A DNA stretch of 64,000 bases from Actinomycetes bacterium (GTDB lineage: Bacteria > Actinomycetota > Acidimicrobiia > Acidimicrobiales > RAAP-2): contig JAKBNL010000003.1 of the NCBI GenBank assembly GCA_021831035.1, positions 62,001-126,000 on the forward strand, written 5' to 3'. The notes under the pieces are model-generated. The model was not told the DNA's origin. It made no database searches and worked only from the letters and a program-made list of their open reading frames with translations. The position numbers were made by a program, and so were the translations under genes. Each line of letters opens with the position of its first letter. The first letter of the stretch is position 1. Of the stretch, positions 8,098 through 20,356 are shown in pieces.

Positions 8098-8883
8098 ATG
8101 CCCGAGATCCTCGAAGTCGAGTCGTACCGACGCCTCGCCGACCGGGTCGTGGGCGCGACGGTCGTGCGCGGCTGGGCCGACGCCTACCTCGCGAAGAAGT
8201 TGGCGACGCCCGCGACCTGGGCCCGGGCCGTCAAGGGGCTCACCGTCGCCGGGACCGACCGACGCGGCAAGCTGCTCCTCCTCCAGACCGACGGTCCGAC
8301 CCTCGGGATCCGCTTCGGGATGACGGGCGTGCTGCTGCTCGACACGACGGCCGGGATCGAGGGCCTCTTCTACGGCCCCCACACCTTCCGGTCGGCGTGG
8401 GTGCGCGGCGGACTCGAGTTCGCCGACGGTCGGCGCCTGGTCGTGCACGACCCGCGCCGGCTCGCGCGCGTCGAGGTCGAACCCGACCTCGAGGGGCTCG
8501 GTCCCGACGCGCTGACCCTCACCCGGCGCCAGCTGGACGCGGCGCTGCGCACCGAGCGCGGCGAGGGACCGGCCGTGAAGGCCCGCCTCCTCGACCAGGC
8601 GAGGATCGCCGGGGTCGGCAACCTGCTCGCCGACGAGGCGCTCTTTCGCGCGGGCATCGATCCCCGCACGCCGATCGGCCGACTCGACGACGCCCGCCGG
8701 GCGGCGCTCCACCGGGCGCTGCGCGCCACCACGCGCACGCTCGGACGGCGCGGCGGTTCCCACCTCGGGGACCACATGGCGGCCCGGCTGCGCGGGGGCG
8801 TCTGCCCACTCGACGGCGAGGATATGGACCGGGCGACGATCGGCGGGCGCACCACCTACTGGTGCCCGCGCCACCAGCGCTAG
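8098..8883 (+). CDS. Fpg/Nei-family DNA glycosylase/AP lyase
   Basis: A 261-aa base-excision repair enzyme. The start ATG 8098 gives MPEILEVE, placing the catalytic N-terminal proline (P2) and E3 exactly; the in-frame ATG at 8089 would bury them. The RRGKLLLLQ segment carries the conserved beta-clamp lysine. The helix-two-turn-helix is seen at QARIAGVGNLLADEALFRAG. The C-terminal zinc finger is degenerate: CPLDG then YWCPRHQR, so the usual four cysteines are C-D-C-H. It excises oxidised bases and nicks the backbone. Confidence 0.9.
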   Translation: MPEILEVESYRRLADRVVGATVVRGWADAYLAKKLATPATWARAVKGLTVAGTDRRGKLLLLQTDGPTLGIRFGMTGVLLLDTTAGIEGLFYGPHTFRSAWVRGGLEFADGRRLVVHDPRRLARVEVEPDLEGLGPDALTLTRRQLDAALRTERGEGPAVKARLLDQARIAGVGNLLADEALFRAGIDPRTPIGRLDDARRAALHRALRATTRTLGRRGGSHLGDHMAARLRGGVCPLDGEDMDRATIGGRTTYWCPRHQR

Positions 8884-8903
8884 GCGCGTCGGTCCTGCCC
8901 ACC

Positions 8904-9512
8904 GTGCAGTCGCTCATCACCCACGACGGCTACCTCGCGCTCTTCGCGCTCTCGGTGGCGAGCGGGCTCTGTCTGCCGGTGCCGACCGAGGTCCTCTACG
9001 TGCTGGCCGGGGCCCTGTGCACGACCGGGGTCACCGGCCAGGTCCAGATGGGACTCGGCCCGGTGCTCGTCTACTCGACCGTGGGCTCGCTGCTCGGGGC
9101 GGTCGGCGCCTACGAGGTGGCGCGCGTCCTCGGACGCGCCCTCGTCGAGCGTTACGGCAAGTGGCTGCTGCTCAGCCCCCGCGACCTCGATCGCGCCGAG
9201 GCCTTCTTCGCGCGCTGGGGCGCGCTCACCGTTCTCCTCGGTCGTCTGGTGCCGGTGGTGCACGGGCTCATCTCCCTGCCGGCCGGCGTCGCCGGGATGG
9301 ACCGGCGCCGCTTCTGGGCGCTCACCACGGTGGGCTCGCTCGCCTGGGCGGCGCTGCTCGCCGGGCTCGGCTACGCCGCGGGGTCGAGCTGGGGCGCGGT
9401 CTCCCACGACGTCCACGCGGCCCAGTACCCGGTGGCGATCCTGATCGTCCTCGTGCTGGGGTTCGGCCTGTGGCACCGGTGGCGCGCGCTGCGGCGCGGA
9501 CCGCACGAGTAG
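8904..9512 (+). CDS. DedA-family membrane protein
   Basis: A 202-aa protein beginning at GTG 8904 (VQSLITHDGYLALFAL). About five hydrophobic helices and the DedA/SNARE-associated core are visible: LPVPTEVLYVLAGAL near the start, then FFARWGALTVLLGRLVPVVHGLISLPAGVAG, where the conserved GR.(I/V)P..R/H segment is typical. The family is implicated in membrane lipid flipping and envelope homeostasis. It begins 20 nt after the glycosylase gene on the same strand, probably as a two-gene unit. A GC-rich hairpin follows downstream. Confidence 0.85.
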   Translation: MQSLITHDGYLALFALSVASGLCLPVPTEVLYVLAGALCTTGVTGQVQMGLGPVLVYSTVGSLLGAVGAYEVARVLGRALVERYGKWLLLSPRDLDRAEAFFARWGALTVLLGRLVPVVHGLISLPAGVAGMDRRRFWALTTVGSLAWAALLAGLGYAAGSSWGAVSHDVHAAQYPVAILIVLVLGFGLWHRWRALRRGPHE

Positions 9513-9813
9513 TCGCTGGCCACGTCCCCGACGCCGGTGCGGTGAGCCCTGCTCGCCACCGCGGTCGACCCGTCTGCGTGGGGTGGCTCGGGATCGGTCC
9601 CGCCCGGGGGGACGGTTCATTCCCGCCGCGCCGGTGGCTACGGCCCTGCGCCGGGACCGGCGCAGGGGCGCATCGCTCGCGGTGCGACCGGGCGGGGTTC
9701 GCGGGTCGAGGTGGCCGCCCGCACCTTCAGGTCCCGGGGGGCCGGGGCGACCCGGGGCACGACGCCGTCGGGCCCCGGGTGCCAGCGCGAAGGTCCGCCG
9801 CGACCCCCGGACG
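9513..9813. other. Non-coding 300-bp gap between convergent genes
   Basis: No reading frame here has credible coding character. The only clear structure is the hairpin at 9644-9667. Confidence 0.6.
9644..9667. terminator. GC-rich hairpin, candidate bidirectional terminator
   Basis: Perfect 9-bp inverted repeat: CCCTGCGCC (9644-9652), 6-nt loop, GGCGCAGGG (9659-9667). It lies between the convergent DedA and secreted-protein genes. There is no T tract, as is usual for actinobacterial hairpin terminators. Confidence 0.5.
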
Positions 9814-10632
9814 TCATCGGATCGAGTTCAGGTACGCCGTGCAGACGCCGTTTGACGTCGGCGGCGTGAGGGGCGAGGTGCCCCAGGTGACGTCGTCCTG
9901 GGCGAAGGTGAAGCCCGGGGTGCCGTGGTAGGGGAGGACGCGATAGACCGAGCGACTCGGGAGGTAGGTCGTCGCCGAGACCGTGTCCACCTCGACGACG
10001 GGCTGGGGGCCCCAGGTGTAGGTGGAGGTGACGTACACGGTGTCGCCCTGTCGGCGCAGCGGCGAGAACCGGCCCACGAGGCTGTAGCCGATCGGGTGGC
10101 CGGTCGAGGTGTCGAGACCCACGTAGGGCCCCCCCGTGGTGTGCCCCTCGCACGACTGGACACCCGCGACCGACGACGCCGACATCATGATCTCGCCCCG
10201 CGGGGTGAGGACGAGTTCGAAGGGGGCGTACCCGTCGGCGGGGCTCGAGGGGGCGACGGTCTCGGCGACGAAGGTGGTCTTGCCCCGGCTCGCGCTCGCC
10301 CACACCGCGCCGCGGGCCGGGCGGTAGCCCGCCTTGGGCGGGTCGGCCATCAGCCAGCTGAGCCGACCGCCGCCGAGGTTCGCCACCCGTACCAGGGTCT
10401 CGGCCGCGCTGTAGGTGAAGTGGATCGAGCTCTGGGCGTCGGTGGCGGCCACGACCTTGCGGTAGAAGGCGATCGCCGCGGCGTTGCCGCTCGCACCGAC
10501 CCGCGGGCTGCGCACCGACGGGGCCGGCGCGCCCGGGTCGCGTCCGGTGGCTCCGGCCGCGACGCCCGACGAGGCCATCGCCACGACCGCCGCGGCGACG
10601 ACCAGTGCTCCTGGGATGCGGACTCGGCCCAT
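9814..10632 (-). CDS. Secreted protein of unknown function
   Basis: A 272-aa protein. ATG 10632 is preceded by GGGGAGG. Residues 1-30 form a signal peptide (MGRVRIPGALVVAAAVVAMA, then ...GVAAGATG). The mature part has no family I can name. It contains a helix (NAAAIAFYRKVVAATDAQSS) followed by a beta-rich region, and two cysteines (SCEGHT and GVCTAYL, the latter near the C-terminus) that could pair. The overall look is of a LolA/LppX-like extracytoplasmic beta-sheet protein, but that is only an impression. Confidence 0.75.
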   Translation of the reverse strand: MGRVRIPGALVVAAAVVAMASSGVAAGATGRDPGAPAPSVRSPRVGASGNAAAIAFYRKVVAATDAQSSIHFTYSAAETLVRVANLGGGRLSWLMADPPKAGYRPARGAVWASASRGKTTFVAETVAPSSPADGYAPFELVLTPRGEIMMSASSVAGVQSCEGHTTGGPYVGLDTSTGHPIGYSLVGRFSPLRRQGDTVYVTSTYTWGPQPVVEVDTVSATTYLPSRSVYRVLPYHGTPGFTFAQDDVTWGTSPLTPPTSNGVCTAYLNSIR

Positions 10633-10742
10633 GGTGTCCTCCCCTGGGACACCCCCGACGGGACGGTCCCGTCGCGAGACTACCGAGGGCCGGACCGTCG
10701 GGTGGGCCCCGCCGGCACGAGCCGGGGCGGCCGCCCGTCGGC

Positions 10743-11204
10743 TCAGCGCAGGCTCGCCAGGACCCTCTCGGCGTGGCCGTTCGCGCGCACGCCGTAGAAG
10801 GCGTGCTCCACGCGCCCGTCGGGTCCGATCACGACCGTGGAGCGGATCACCCCGAGGACCTTCTTGCCGTAGAGGGTCTTCTCGCCGTAGGCGCCGTACT
10901 TCTCCATGACCGTGCGCCTCTCGTCCGAGAGGAGGTCGAAGTCGAGGCCGTACTTCGCCCGGAAGGCCCGGTGCGAGGCCGGGTCGTCGGGTGAGACGCC
11001 GAGCACCCGCACCGATAGGTCCCGGAAGCTCGCCAGGTGGTCGTTGAACTGGCAGGCCTCGGTCGTGCACCCCGGCGTGTCGTCGGCCGGGTAGAAGTAC
11101 ACCACCACGCGCTCGCCGGCGAGGTCGGCGAGCGACACCGTCGCGTTGTCCTGGTTGGGCAGGGCGAAGGCGGGGGCCCGCGTGCCGGGCTCGAGTCGGG
11201 CCAT
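10743..11204 (-). CDS. bcp: Thioredoxin-dependent thiol peroxidase (Bcp/PrxQ peroxiredoxin)
   Basis: A 153-aa PrxQ-type peroxiredoxin. The active site YPADDTPGCTTEACQF has the peroxidatic cysteine and a resolving cysteine five residues later, the atypical 2-Cys arrangement of this class. Other matches are LPNQDNATVSLADLAGERVVVYF near the start and GVIRSTVVIGPDGRV near the end. It reduces hydrogen and alkyl peroxides in the cytoplasm using thioredoxin. It is divergent from the DEAD helicase, with 121 bp between start codons. Confidence 0.93.
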   Translation of the reverse strand: MARLEPGTRAPAFALPNQDNATVSLADLAGERVVVYFYPADDTPGCTTEACQFNDHLASFRDLSVRVLGVSPDDPASHRAFRAKYGLDFDLLSDERRTVMEKYGAYGEKTLYGKKVLGVIRSTVVIGPDGRVEHAFYGVRANGHAERVLASLR

Positions 11205-11325
11205 CTCTCCTCCTGGGGCGTGAACGGCGGGGCCGTCACCTAGACTAGGGGTGAGCTCGAGTGCGAGCGAGGGCCCCTCTCTTCGATGACGGTTACGGGT
11301 CCGACCGAGAAACGACCCCGACACC

Positions 11326-12567
11326 GTGAGTGAGACCCTAGAGAACGTGGCGGCCCCCGAGGACGCCTACGCCACCACCCAGACCTTCGCCGACCTCGGC
11401 GTCGACGAGGGCTTCGTCGCCGCCTTGTCCGCCCAGGGCATCACGATGGCCTTCCCGATCCAGGCCCTGACGATCCACGACGCCCTCGCCGGGCGCGACG
11501 TCTGCGGCAAGGCCAAGACCGGCTCGGGCAAGACCCTCGCCTTCGGCCTGCCGATGCTCCAGCGCCTCATGGGCGCGCCGGTCGCCTCCGCGGGGCCGCC
11601 CGCGCGCCCGCGCGGGCTCGTCCTGCTGCCCACGCGCGAGCTCTGCCTCCAGGTCTTCGAGGTCCTCGAGACCCTCGGCGAGGCCGTCGGGCTGCGGGTG
11701 GCCGCCGTCTACGGCGGAGCCGACATCGAGCGCCAGATCCGGTCGATGCGCCAGGGCTGCGACGTCGTCATCGCCACGCCGGGACGACTGATCGACCTCG
11801 GCGACCGGGGCGAGGTCAACGTCGAGGCGCTCGACGTCCTCGTGCTCGACGAAGCCGACCGGATGGCCGACATGGGCTTCATGCCCCAGGTCGAGTGGGT
11901 GCTGCGGCGCATCGCCAACCACCCCCACCAGACGCTCCTCTTCTCGGCCACCCTGGACGGGGCGGTCGATCGCCTCGTCAGCCGCTACCTGAGCGACCCG
12001 GTCTTCCACGAGGTCGCGAGCGAGTCCCAGACCGTCTCACGCATGGTTCACCACTTCCTCCAGGTCCACCAGATGGACCGGGTGAAGGTGGCCGCCGCGA
12101 TCTGCCGGGCCAACCACAAGACGATCGTCTTCTGTCGCACCAAGCGCGGCGCCGACCGCCTCGTCGAGCAGCTCGGCAAGGAGGGCGTGCGCGCCGCGGC
12201 CATCCACGGCGACCTGCGCCAGAGTCAGCGTGAGAAGGCGCTCGCCGACTTCGCCGCCGAGAAGCTGCCGGTGCTGGTCGCGACCGACGTCGCGGCCCGG
12301 GGGCTGCACATCGACGCGGTGGACTGCGTGATGCACTTCGACCCGCCCGAGGACCACAAGGCCTACCTGCACCGCTCCGGCCGCACGGCGCGCGCGGGCT
12401 CCACCGGGGTCGTGGTGTCGCTCCTGCTCTACAACCAGGTCCTCGAGGCCAGCGTGATCTTGAAGCGGCTCGAGCTCCGGTTGCCCATCGTCGAGGTCTT
12501 CTCGAACAACCCCCACCTGGCGGACCTCGCCCACTGGGACACCAGCGAGGAGAAGTCGGTCCTGTGA
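11326..12567 (+). CDS. DEAD-box ATP-dependent RNA helicase
   Basis: A 413-aa helicase core with almost no tail. The Q motif region is FADLGVDEGFVAALSAQGI, Walker A is AKTGSGKT, motif II is VLDEADRMADMGF, motif III is LFSATLDG, and motif VI is HRSGRTARAG. It unwinds RNA duplexes, with probable roles in ribosome assembly or RNA decay. The start is GTG 11326, with no clear Shine-Dalgarno. The stop overlaps the PIG-L gene start as GTGA. The short C-terminus, without an RNA-binding extension, suggests a minimal RhlE-like protein. Confidence 0.93.
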   Translation: MSETLENVAAPEDAYATTQTFADLGVDEGFVAALSAQGITMAFPIQALTIHDALAGRDVCGKAKTGSGKTLAFGLPMLQRLMGAPVASAGPPARPRGLVLLPTRELCLQVFEVLETLGEAVGLRVAAVYGGADIERQIRSMRQGCDVVIATPGRLIDLGDRGEVNVEALDVLVLDEADRMADMGFMPQVEWVLRRIANHPHQTLLFSATLDGAVDRLVSRYLSDPVFHEVASESQTVSRMVHHFLQVHQMDRVKVAAAICRANHKTIVFCRTKRGADRLVEQLGKEGVRAAAIHGDLRQSQREKALADFAAEKLPVLVATDVAARGLHIDAVDCVMHFDPPEDHKAYLHRSGRTARAGSTGVVVSLLLYNQVLEASVILKRLELRLPIVEVFSNNPHLADLAHWDTSEEKSVL

Positions 12568-13295
12568 AGATCGCCCGCTACCGCTACGACGAGAGCTTCT
12601 CCAGCGCGCTCGTCGTCGTGGCGCACCCCGACGACGTCGACTTCGGCAGCGGCGGGACGATCGCCTACCTGACCGACCGCGGTGTGCGCGTCGCCTACTG
12701 CCTCGTGACCTCGGGCGACGCCGGTGGGGACGACTCGACGATCCCGCGCGAGGAGCGCAGCGCCCTGCGTGAGGCCGAGCAGACGGCCGCGGCCCAGGTG
12801 CTGGGGGTGACCGACCTCACCTTCTTGCGCTGGCCCGACGGCCGGGTCGAGCCGACGCTCACCCTGCGCCGCGACATCGCCCGGGTCATCCGCCGGGTCC
12901 GACCCGAGCTCGTGATCACCCAGAGCCCCGAGCGCAACTACGCGCGCATCCGCGCGAGCCACCCCGACCACATGGCGGCCGGCGAGGCGACCCTGCGCGC
13001 GATCTACCCCGACGCCCGCAACCCCCACGCCTTCCCCGAGCTGCTGAGCGAGGGGCTCGAGCCCCACGTCGTGCCCCTCGTGTGGATCGCCGCCAGCCCC
13101 ACGCCCACCATCGCGGTCGACACGACCAAGACGATCGCGCGCAAGGTGGAGGCCCTCACCCGCCACGCGAGTCAGGTCGGTGACGCGGCCGCTCTCGGTG
13201 AGCGGATCCGCGCGAACGACACGGCGAACGCCGAGCGGGCGGGCCTGCGTCCGGGCCACACCGGCGAGCTCTTCCGGGTCGTCGCCACCGACTAG
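12564..13295 (+). CDS. PIG-L family deacetylase
   Basis: A 243-aa protein of the LmbE/PIG-L superfamily, zinc-dependent N-acetylglucosaminyl deacetylases. The metal-binding motif AHPDDVDFGSGGT is at about residues 17-29, and the second histidine cluster SHPDHMAAGEA is at about 130-140. Relatives include MshB and mycothiol S-conjugate amidase (Mca). Which amide this one hydrolyses cannot be decided, although actinobacterial context makes a mycothiol-related or sugar-conjugate substrate plausible. Translation is coupled to the helicase by the 4-nt GTGA overlap. Confidence 0.88.
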   Translation: MKIARYRYDESFSSALVVVAHPDDVDFGSGGTIAYLTDRGVRVAYCLVTSGDAGGDDSTIPREERSALREAEQTAAAQVLGVTDLTFLRWPDGRVEPTLTLRRDIARVIRRVRPELVITQSPERNYARIRASHPDHMAAGEATLRAIYPDARNPHAFPELLSEGLEPHVVPLVWIAASPTPTIAVDTTKTIARKVEALTRHASQVGDAAALGERIRANDTANAERAGLRPGHTGELFRVVATD

Positions 13296-13311
13296 GGGTC
13301 CGGCCCGGCCG

Positions 13312-13317
13312 TAGGGT
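13312..13317 (+). promoter_or_regulatory. -10-like box TAGGGT, leaderless SulP start
   Basis: TAGGGT ends 7 nt before GTG 13324, with no Shine-Dalgarno. It follows the PIG-L stop by 16 nt, giving SulP its own start of transcription. Confidence 0.4.
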
Positions 13318-13323
13318 GGGGCC

Positions 13324-15017
13324 GTGGCGACGCCGCCCGCACCGAGCCCGCGCACGCCGATCAGCGAGCGCACGGCGCTGCGCGGGGTGCGCGACGTGCT
13401 CGCCGGCGTCACCCGCGCGAACGCCCCGGGCCAGGTCCTGGCCGGGGTGACGCTGCTCGCCATCGCCATCCCCGAGCAGCTGGCCACCTCGCGCCTGGCC
13501 GGGGCGCCGGCCTTCTTCGCGATGATCGCCTTCATCGTGGCGACGCTGGTGTTCGTGGCCTCGGGGTCGAACCCGATCGTGTCGGTCGGCGCCGACTCGA
13601 CGATCGCACCCCTGTTCGCCGTGAGCCTGGCGCGCCTCGCCCCGTTCGGCTCGAGCGGCTACCTCGAGGTCGTGGCCGTCACCGCCGTCACGACCGGGAT
13701 CGTGCTCGCGGTCATCGGCGTCGCGCGCCTCGGCTGGATCGCCGACTTCCTCTCGGCGCCCATCGTGGCGGGCTTCCTCGGGGGGATCGGTCTCATCATC
13801 ATCGTCCACCAGCTGCCCGACGCCCTCGGGGTCGCCGCGGGCGGCGCCTCGATCTACCAACGGCTCCACGTGGTGGTGGGCGAGCTCGGCCACGTGAGCG
13901 GCTGGTCGGTCGGCCTCGCCGTGGGCACGCTCGGGCTGCTCGTGCTCGGCGAGCGCCTGAACGCCCGACTGCCCTGGGCGCTCGGCGCGATCCTCCTCGC
14001 GACCGCCCTCTCGGTGGCCCTCGCGCTCTCCCACCACGGGGTCGCCGAACTCGGGGCGGTCACGGTGGGCGGGCCCCAGTGGCGGCTGCGCTGGCTGGGG
14101 GTGGGTCAGTGGGCCACCGTCCTCACCACGACGGTGACGCTCGTCATCGTCATCCTCTCCCAGAGCGCCGCGACGACGAGGACCTCGGCCGACGAGCTCG
14201 GAGTGGCGACCGACGTCAGCCGGGACTTCCTGGGCGTGGGCCTCGCCAACGTCGCCGCGGGGCTCGTCGGAGCCTTCCCGGTGGACGCCTCGCCGGCGCG
14301 CACGACGGTGACCCGGCTGGCCGGGGGGCGCACGAAGCTGCCCGGGGTCGTGGCGGCCGTCCTCGCGATCCTCCTGTCACCGCTCGGGCGCTACGCCGAG
14401 CGCATCCCCCTCGCCGCCCTCGCGGGGATCCTCTTTTTCATCGCGGCCCGGCTGGTGAAGCTGGACCAGCTGAAGCGGGTGTGGGCGACGAGTCGCACCG
14501 AGTTCGCCCTCGCCGTCGTCTCGGGGCTCGGCGTCGTCCTGGTGGGCGTCGAGGCGGGGATCGCCATCGCCGTGGGCCTCGCCATCCTCGCCCAGACGTG
14601 GCGCTCGGCCCGGCCCTCGATGCTCGAGCTCGGCCGGCGCGCCGGGACGACGAGCTGGGAGCCGATCGACGCCCCCGGCGTCGAGCGCGAGGCGCGGGTC
14701 CTCGTCCTCTTCTTCGACGCCGACCTCTTCTTCGCCAACGCCGGGGTCTTTCGCCGCCTGCTCCACCAGCGCCTGGCCGCCCACCCCGACGTGCGCGACG
14801 TGGTGCTCGACGCCGTGGCGATGGCCGACGTCGACTTCACCGGCCTCGCGACGCTCGCCAACCTCGTGGCCGACCTGGACGCGCAGCGCGTGAGGGTGAC
14901 CCTGGCGCGCGCCACCCCGGCCGTGCGCCGGGCGCTCGCGCGCTACGGCGACGAGCGCCTGGCCGCCGTCGCCTGCCACGACAGCGTCGACACCGCGGTG
15001 CGCGCGGCCCTCGGGGC

Positions 15018-15021
<4 letters not shown>
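13324..15021 (+). CDS. SulP-family anion transporter with STAS domain
   Basis: A 565-aa protein. About 10-12 membrane helices occupy residues 30-430. The SulP signature is seen as [18 protein letters not shown] and in the intracellular segment [21 protein letters not shown]. The C-terminal STAS domain (about 445-560) contains [17 protein letters not shown] and [18 protein letters not shown], where the Asp replaces the serine phosphorylated in anti-sigma antagonists. The family moves sulfate, bicarbonate or dicarboxylates; the substrate cannot be read here. It shares its CTAG stop with the convergent aconitase gene. Confidence 0.9.
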
Positions 15022-17696
<2,675 letters not shown>

Positions 17697-17773
17697 GCCC
17701 CCATTCTGCCGCGCCCCGCTCCACCCGTCTCCCGGCGCCTCGGGCCCGCGCGGGCCCGTGCGAGACTGGGGGC

Positions 17774-19492
17774 GTGACCTCGACCTACGACCTGCTCGAC
17801 GCCCGCCTCAAAGAGGCGTTCGAGCGCGTCGGGCGAGGCGCCGACCCGGTGCTGCGGGCGTCGGATCGGGCCGACTACCAGGCCAACGGGGCCCTGGCCC
17901 TCGCCAAGGCGCTCGGACGGCCACCGCGCGAGGTGGCCGAGGCCGTCGTCGCGGGCCTCGAGGTCGCCGACCTCGCCACCCCCGAGGTGGCCGGGCCGGG
18001 GTTCATCAACCTCACCCTGACCCCGGACTACCTCTCGGCGGCCCTCGGGGCGCTGCTGGGCGACGCCCGCCTGGGCGTCGCGCCGGCCGCGCCGGCCCAC
18101 CGGGTCGTCATCGACTACTCCTCGGCCAACGTCGCCAAGGAGATGCACGTCGGCCACCTGCGCTCGACGGTCATCGGCGACGCGCTGGCGCGGATGTACC
18201 GCTTCGCTGGACACGAGGTGATCGCCCGCAACCACGTGGGCGACTGGGGGACGCCCTTCGGGATGCTCATCGAGCACCTGGTCGACCTGGGCGAGGCCCG
18301 GGCCGCCGCGACGCTCGGGATCGGCGACCTCAACGCCTTCTACCGCGACGCGCGGGTCAAGTTCGACGCCGACGACGCGTTCAAAGAGCGCAGCCGGCTC
18401 CGGGTGGTGGCCCTCCAGGGCGGCGACCCCGAGACGCTGCGGCTCTGGCGGGTCCTCGTCGACCAGTCGGTGCGCTACTTCAGCGAGGTCTACGCCAAGC
18501 TCGACGTCACCCTCTCGCCCGAGGACGTCGTCGGCGAGTCCTTCTACAACCCGATGCTCGAGGGCGTGGTAGCCGACCTCGAGGCGGCCGGACTGCTCGT
18601 CGAGAGTGGCGGGGCGCGCTGCGTCTTCCCCCGGGGGTTCGCCAACCGCGACGGCGAGCCGCTGCCCCTCATCGTCCAAAAGAGCGACGAGGGCTTCGGC
18701 TACGCCGCGACCGACCTCGCCGCGATCCGCGACCGCGTGGGGAACCTGCGCGCCGACGAGATCCTCTACGTCGTGGGCACCCCGCAGTCCCAGCACTTCG
18801 CCATGGTCTTCGAGGTCGCCCGTGAGGCCGGCTGGCTGCCCGAGAGCGTGCGCTGCGAGCACGTGAACTTCGGTCACGTCCTCGGCCCGGACCGCAAGAT
18901 GTTCAAGACCCGCGCCGGCGAGACGGTGCGCCTCGTCGGGCTCGTCGACGAGGCCACGGTGCGGGCCGAGGCCTCCCTCGTCGAGCGCCACCCCGACCTG
19001 GGTGAGGCCGAGCGCCACCACCTGGCCCTACAGATCGCCCGGGCGGCGATCAAGTACGCCGACCTATCGACCGATAGGACCCACGACTACGTCTTCGACC
19101 TCGAGCGCATGACGGCCTTCGAGGGCGACACCGGCCCGTACCTGCAGTACGCGCACGCGCGCGTGCGCTCGATCTTCCGCCGCCTGGAGGCGCCCGTGGA
19201 GTGGGGCGACGTGGCCTTCGCGCTGGCCTCGCCCGAGGAGCGCCACCTCGCCACGGGCCTGCTGGCCCTGCCCGAGGCGTTCTCGGGCGCGCTCGCGAGC
19301 CTCCAGCCCCACCGGCTCTGCACGTACCTGTTCGACCTGGCCCAGCGCTTCACCGCCTTCTACGACGCGTGCCCGGTGCTCGCGGCCGCCGAGCCGACCC
19401 GCACCCAGCGTCTGGCCCTGTGCGAGCTGACGGCCCGCGCGCTGCGCCTGGGCCTCTCGGTCCTCGGGATCGAGGCCCCCGAGCGTATGTAG
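17774..19492 (+). CDS. argS: Arginyl-tRNA synthetase
   Basis: A 572-aa class I synthetase that charges tRNA-Arg. The HIGH motif is present as HVGHLRST in [17 protein letters not shown]. The KMSKS-like loop reads [13 protein letters not shown]. The C-terminal anticodon-binding DALR domain ends [25 protein letters not shown], the usual ArgRS ending. The N-terminal Add1 domain occupies about residues 1-90. The start GTG 17774 is 7 nt after GAGACT, a -10-like box. In M. tuberculosis argS directly precedes lysA; here lysA is about 33 kb downstream. Confidence 0.96.
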   Translation: MTSTYDLLDARLKEAFERVGRGADPVLRASDRADYQANGALALAKALGRPPREVAEAVVAGLEVADLATPEVAGPGFINLTLTPDYLSAALGALLGDARLGVAPAAPAHRVVIDYSSANVAKEMHVGHLRSTVIGDALARMYRFAGHEVIARNHVGDWGTPFGMLIEHLVDLGEARAAATLGIGDLNAFYRDARVKFDADDAFKERSRLRVVALQGGDPETLRLWRVLVDQSVRYFSEVYAKLDVTLSPEDVVGESFYNPMLEGVVADLEAAGLLVESGGARCVFPRGFANRDGEPLPLIVQKSDEGFGYAATDLAAIRDRVGNLRADEILYVVGTPQSQHFAMVFEVAREAGWLPESVRCEHVNFGHVLGPDRKMFKTRAGETVRLVGLVDEATVRAEASLVERHPDLGEAERHHLALQIARAAIKYADLSTDRTHDYVFDLERMTAFEGDTGPYLQYAHARVRSIFRRLEAPVEWGDVAFALASPEERHLATGLLALPEAFSGALASLQPHRLCTYLFDLAQRFTAFYDACPVLAAAEPTRTQRLALCELTARALRLGLSVLGIEAPERM

Positions 19493-19518
19493 CGCCGGGG
19501 TTGTGCGTTTTAAGGACT

Positions 19519-19548
19519 TTGACGGACTCCTCCTAGGTACCGTTTATC
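19519..19548 (+). promoter_or_regulatory. Candidate promoter of the small membrane protein pair
   Basis: TTGACG (19519-19524) and TTTATC (19543-19548) are separated by 18 bp in a locally AT-richer stretch downstream of argS. A leader of about 45 nt then ends at GAGGAAGTGAGG just before ATG 19600. Confidence 0.4.
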
Positions 19549-19599
19549 GACAGCGGCCATAGTTCGCCCACGGGGTCGAGACGAGGAAGTGAGGCCCGT

Positions 19600-19887
19600 A
19601 TGAATCGAGTGAAGTCCACAGCGACCTGGGTGATCACGGCCGGGGTGACGGTGATCGCCGCCTTCGGCGTCGCCCGCGGGGTCATCGACGCCCGCCCCCC
19701 GGCGAACACGGCCGTGGCCCAGCCCCTGGTGACCCCGACCACGACCCCGCCCACCACGACGACCTCGGTCGCTCCGACCACCGTCGCCCCGTCGGGCCTG
19801 CACGTGGTCAGCGTGACCTCGCCCTCGGGGACGCGCCAGGGCGACGACGGCTCGTCGACCAGCGACGGCGCCGGTGGGGACAACTGA
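19600..19887 (+). CDS. Small membrane-anchored Thr/Pro-rich protein
   Basis: A 95-aa protein of no known family. Residues 8-27 (ATWVITAGVTVIAAFGVARG) form a single membrane helix. The rest is a low-complexity Thr/Pro/Ser stretch (TPTTTPPTTTTSVAPTT) followed by a Gly/Asp/Ser tail, expected outside the membrane. A fair ribosome-binding site precedes ATG 19600. The 3' end overlaps the next gene by 14 nt, so the two are probably made together. The low-complexity part could be an extracellular linker. Confidence 0.65.
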   Translation: MNRVKSTATWVITAGVTVIAAFGVARGVIDARPPANTAVAQPLVTPTTTPPTTTTSVAPTTVAPSGLHVVSVTSPSGTRQGDDGSSTSDGAGGDN

Positions 19888-20302
19888 GCCCGGGGAGCGG
19901 CCCGAACCGGTCGGCGCACCGGTCGAGGTCGGGGTCGAGGTCGAGCGACCCCGGACCCGGCGCTGGCCGGTCGAGGAGCGCCTCGGCCGGGTCCGCCTGC
20001 TCGCCCAGAGCCTCTTCGTCTCGGCGGGCCTCGCCGCCGCGTTGATCGTCACCCACCTCGCCACCGCGGCCCCGGCCGCCACCACGACCCCGCCCGCCGG
20101 CGCGGCGCCCCGGGGAGGGGCCGTCGCCACGACCACCTCGCCGACCGGCACGGGAGCCGCCACCCCGGTGCCCGCGACGTCCCCCGCCCCGCCCCCGGCC
20201 ACCGCGCCGTCGCCCGCCCCGGTCACCACGACCGCGCCGGCCCCCACGACCACGACGACGGTCTGCTACAGCACGCCCTCGGGTCACGTGACCTGCTACT
20301 AG
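19874..20302 (+). CDS. Small membrane protein with Thr/Pro tail and terminal CYSTPSGHVTCY
   Basis: A 142-aa protein starting at GTG 19874. A charged N-terminal region (about 1-40, rich in Glu, Pro and Arg) precedes one membrane helix (LAQSLFVSAGLAAALIVTHL). A long Ala/Pro/Thr-rich stretch follows and ends abruptly in CYSTPSGHVTCY. The two cysteines, nine residues apart at the extreme C-terminus, could close a disulfide loop outside the cell. I know no family. It overlaps the previous gene and lies 54 bp before the alcohol dehydrogenase gene. Confidence 0.65.
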   Translation: MGTTEPGERPEPVGAPVEVGVEVERPRTRRWPVEERLGRVRLLAQSLFVSAGLAAALIVTHLATAAPAATTTPPAGAAPRGGAVATTTSPTGTGAATPVPATSPAPPPATAPSPAPVTTTAPAPTTTTTVCYSTPSGHVTCY

Positions 20303-20356
20303 GCCGCGACGCCGTCCGGGCTCGGTAGGCTTCGCCCGAGCCGAAGGGGGGCCACC

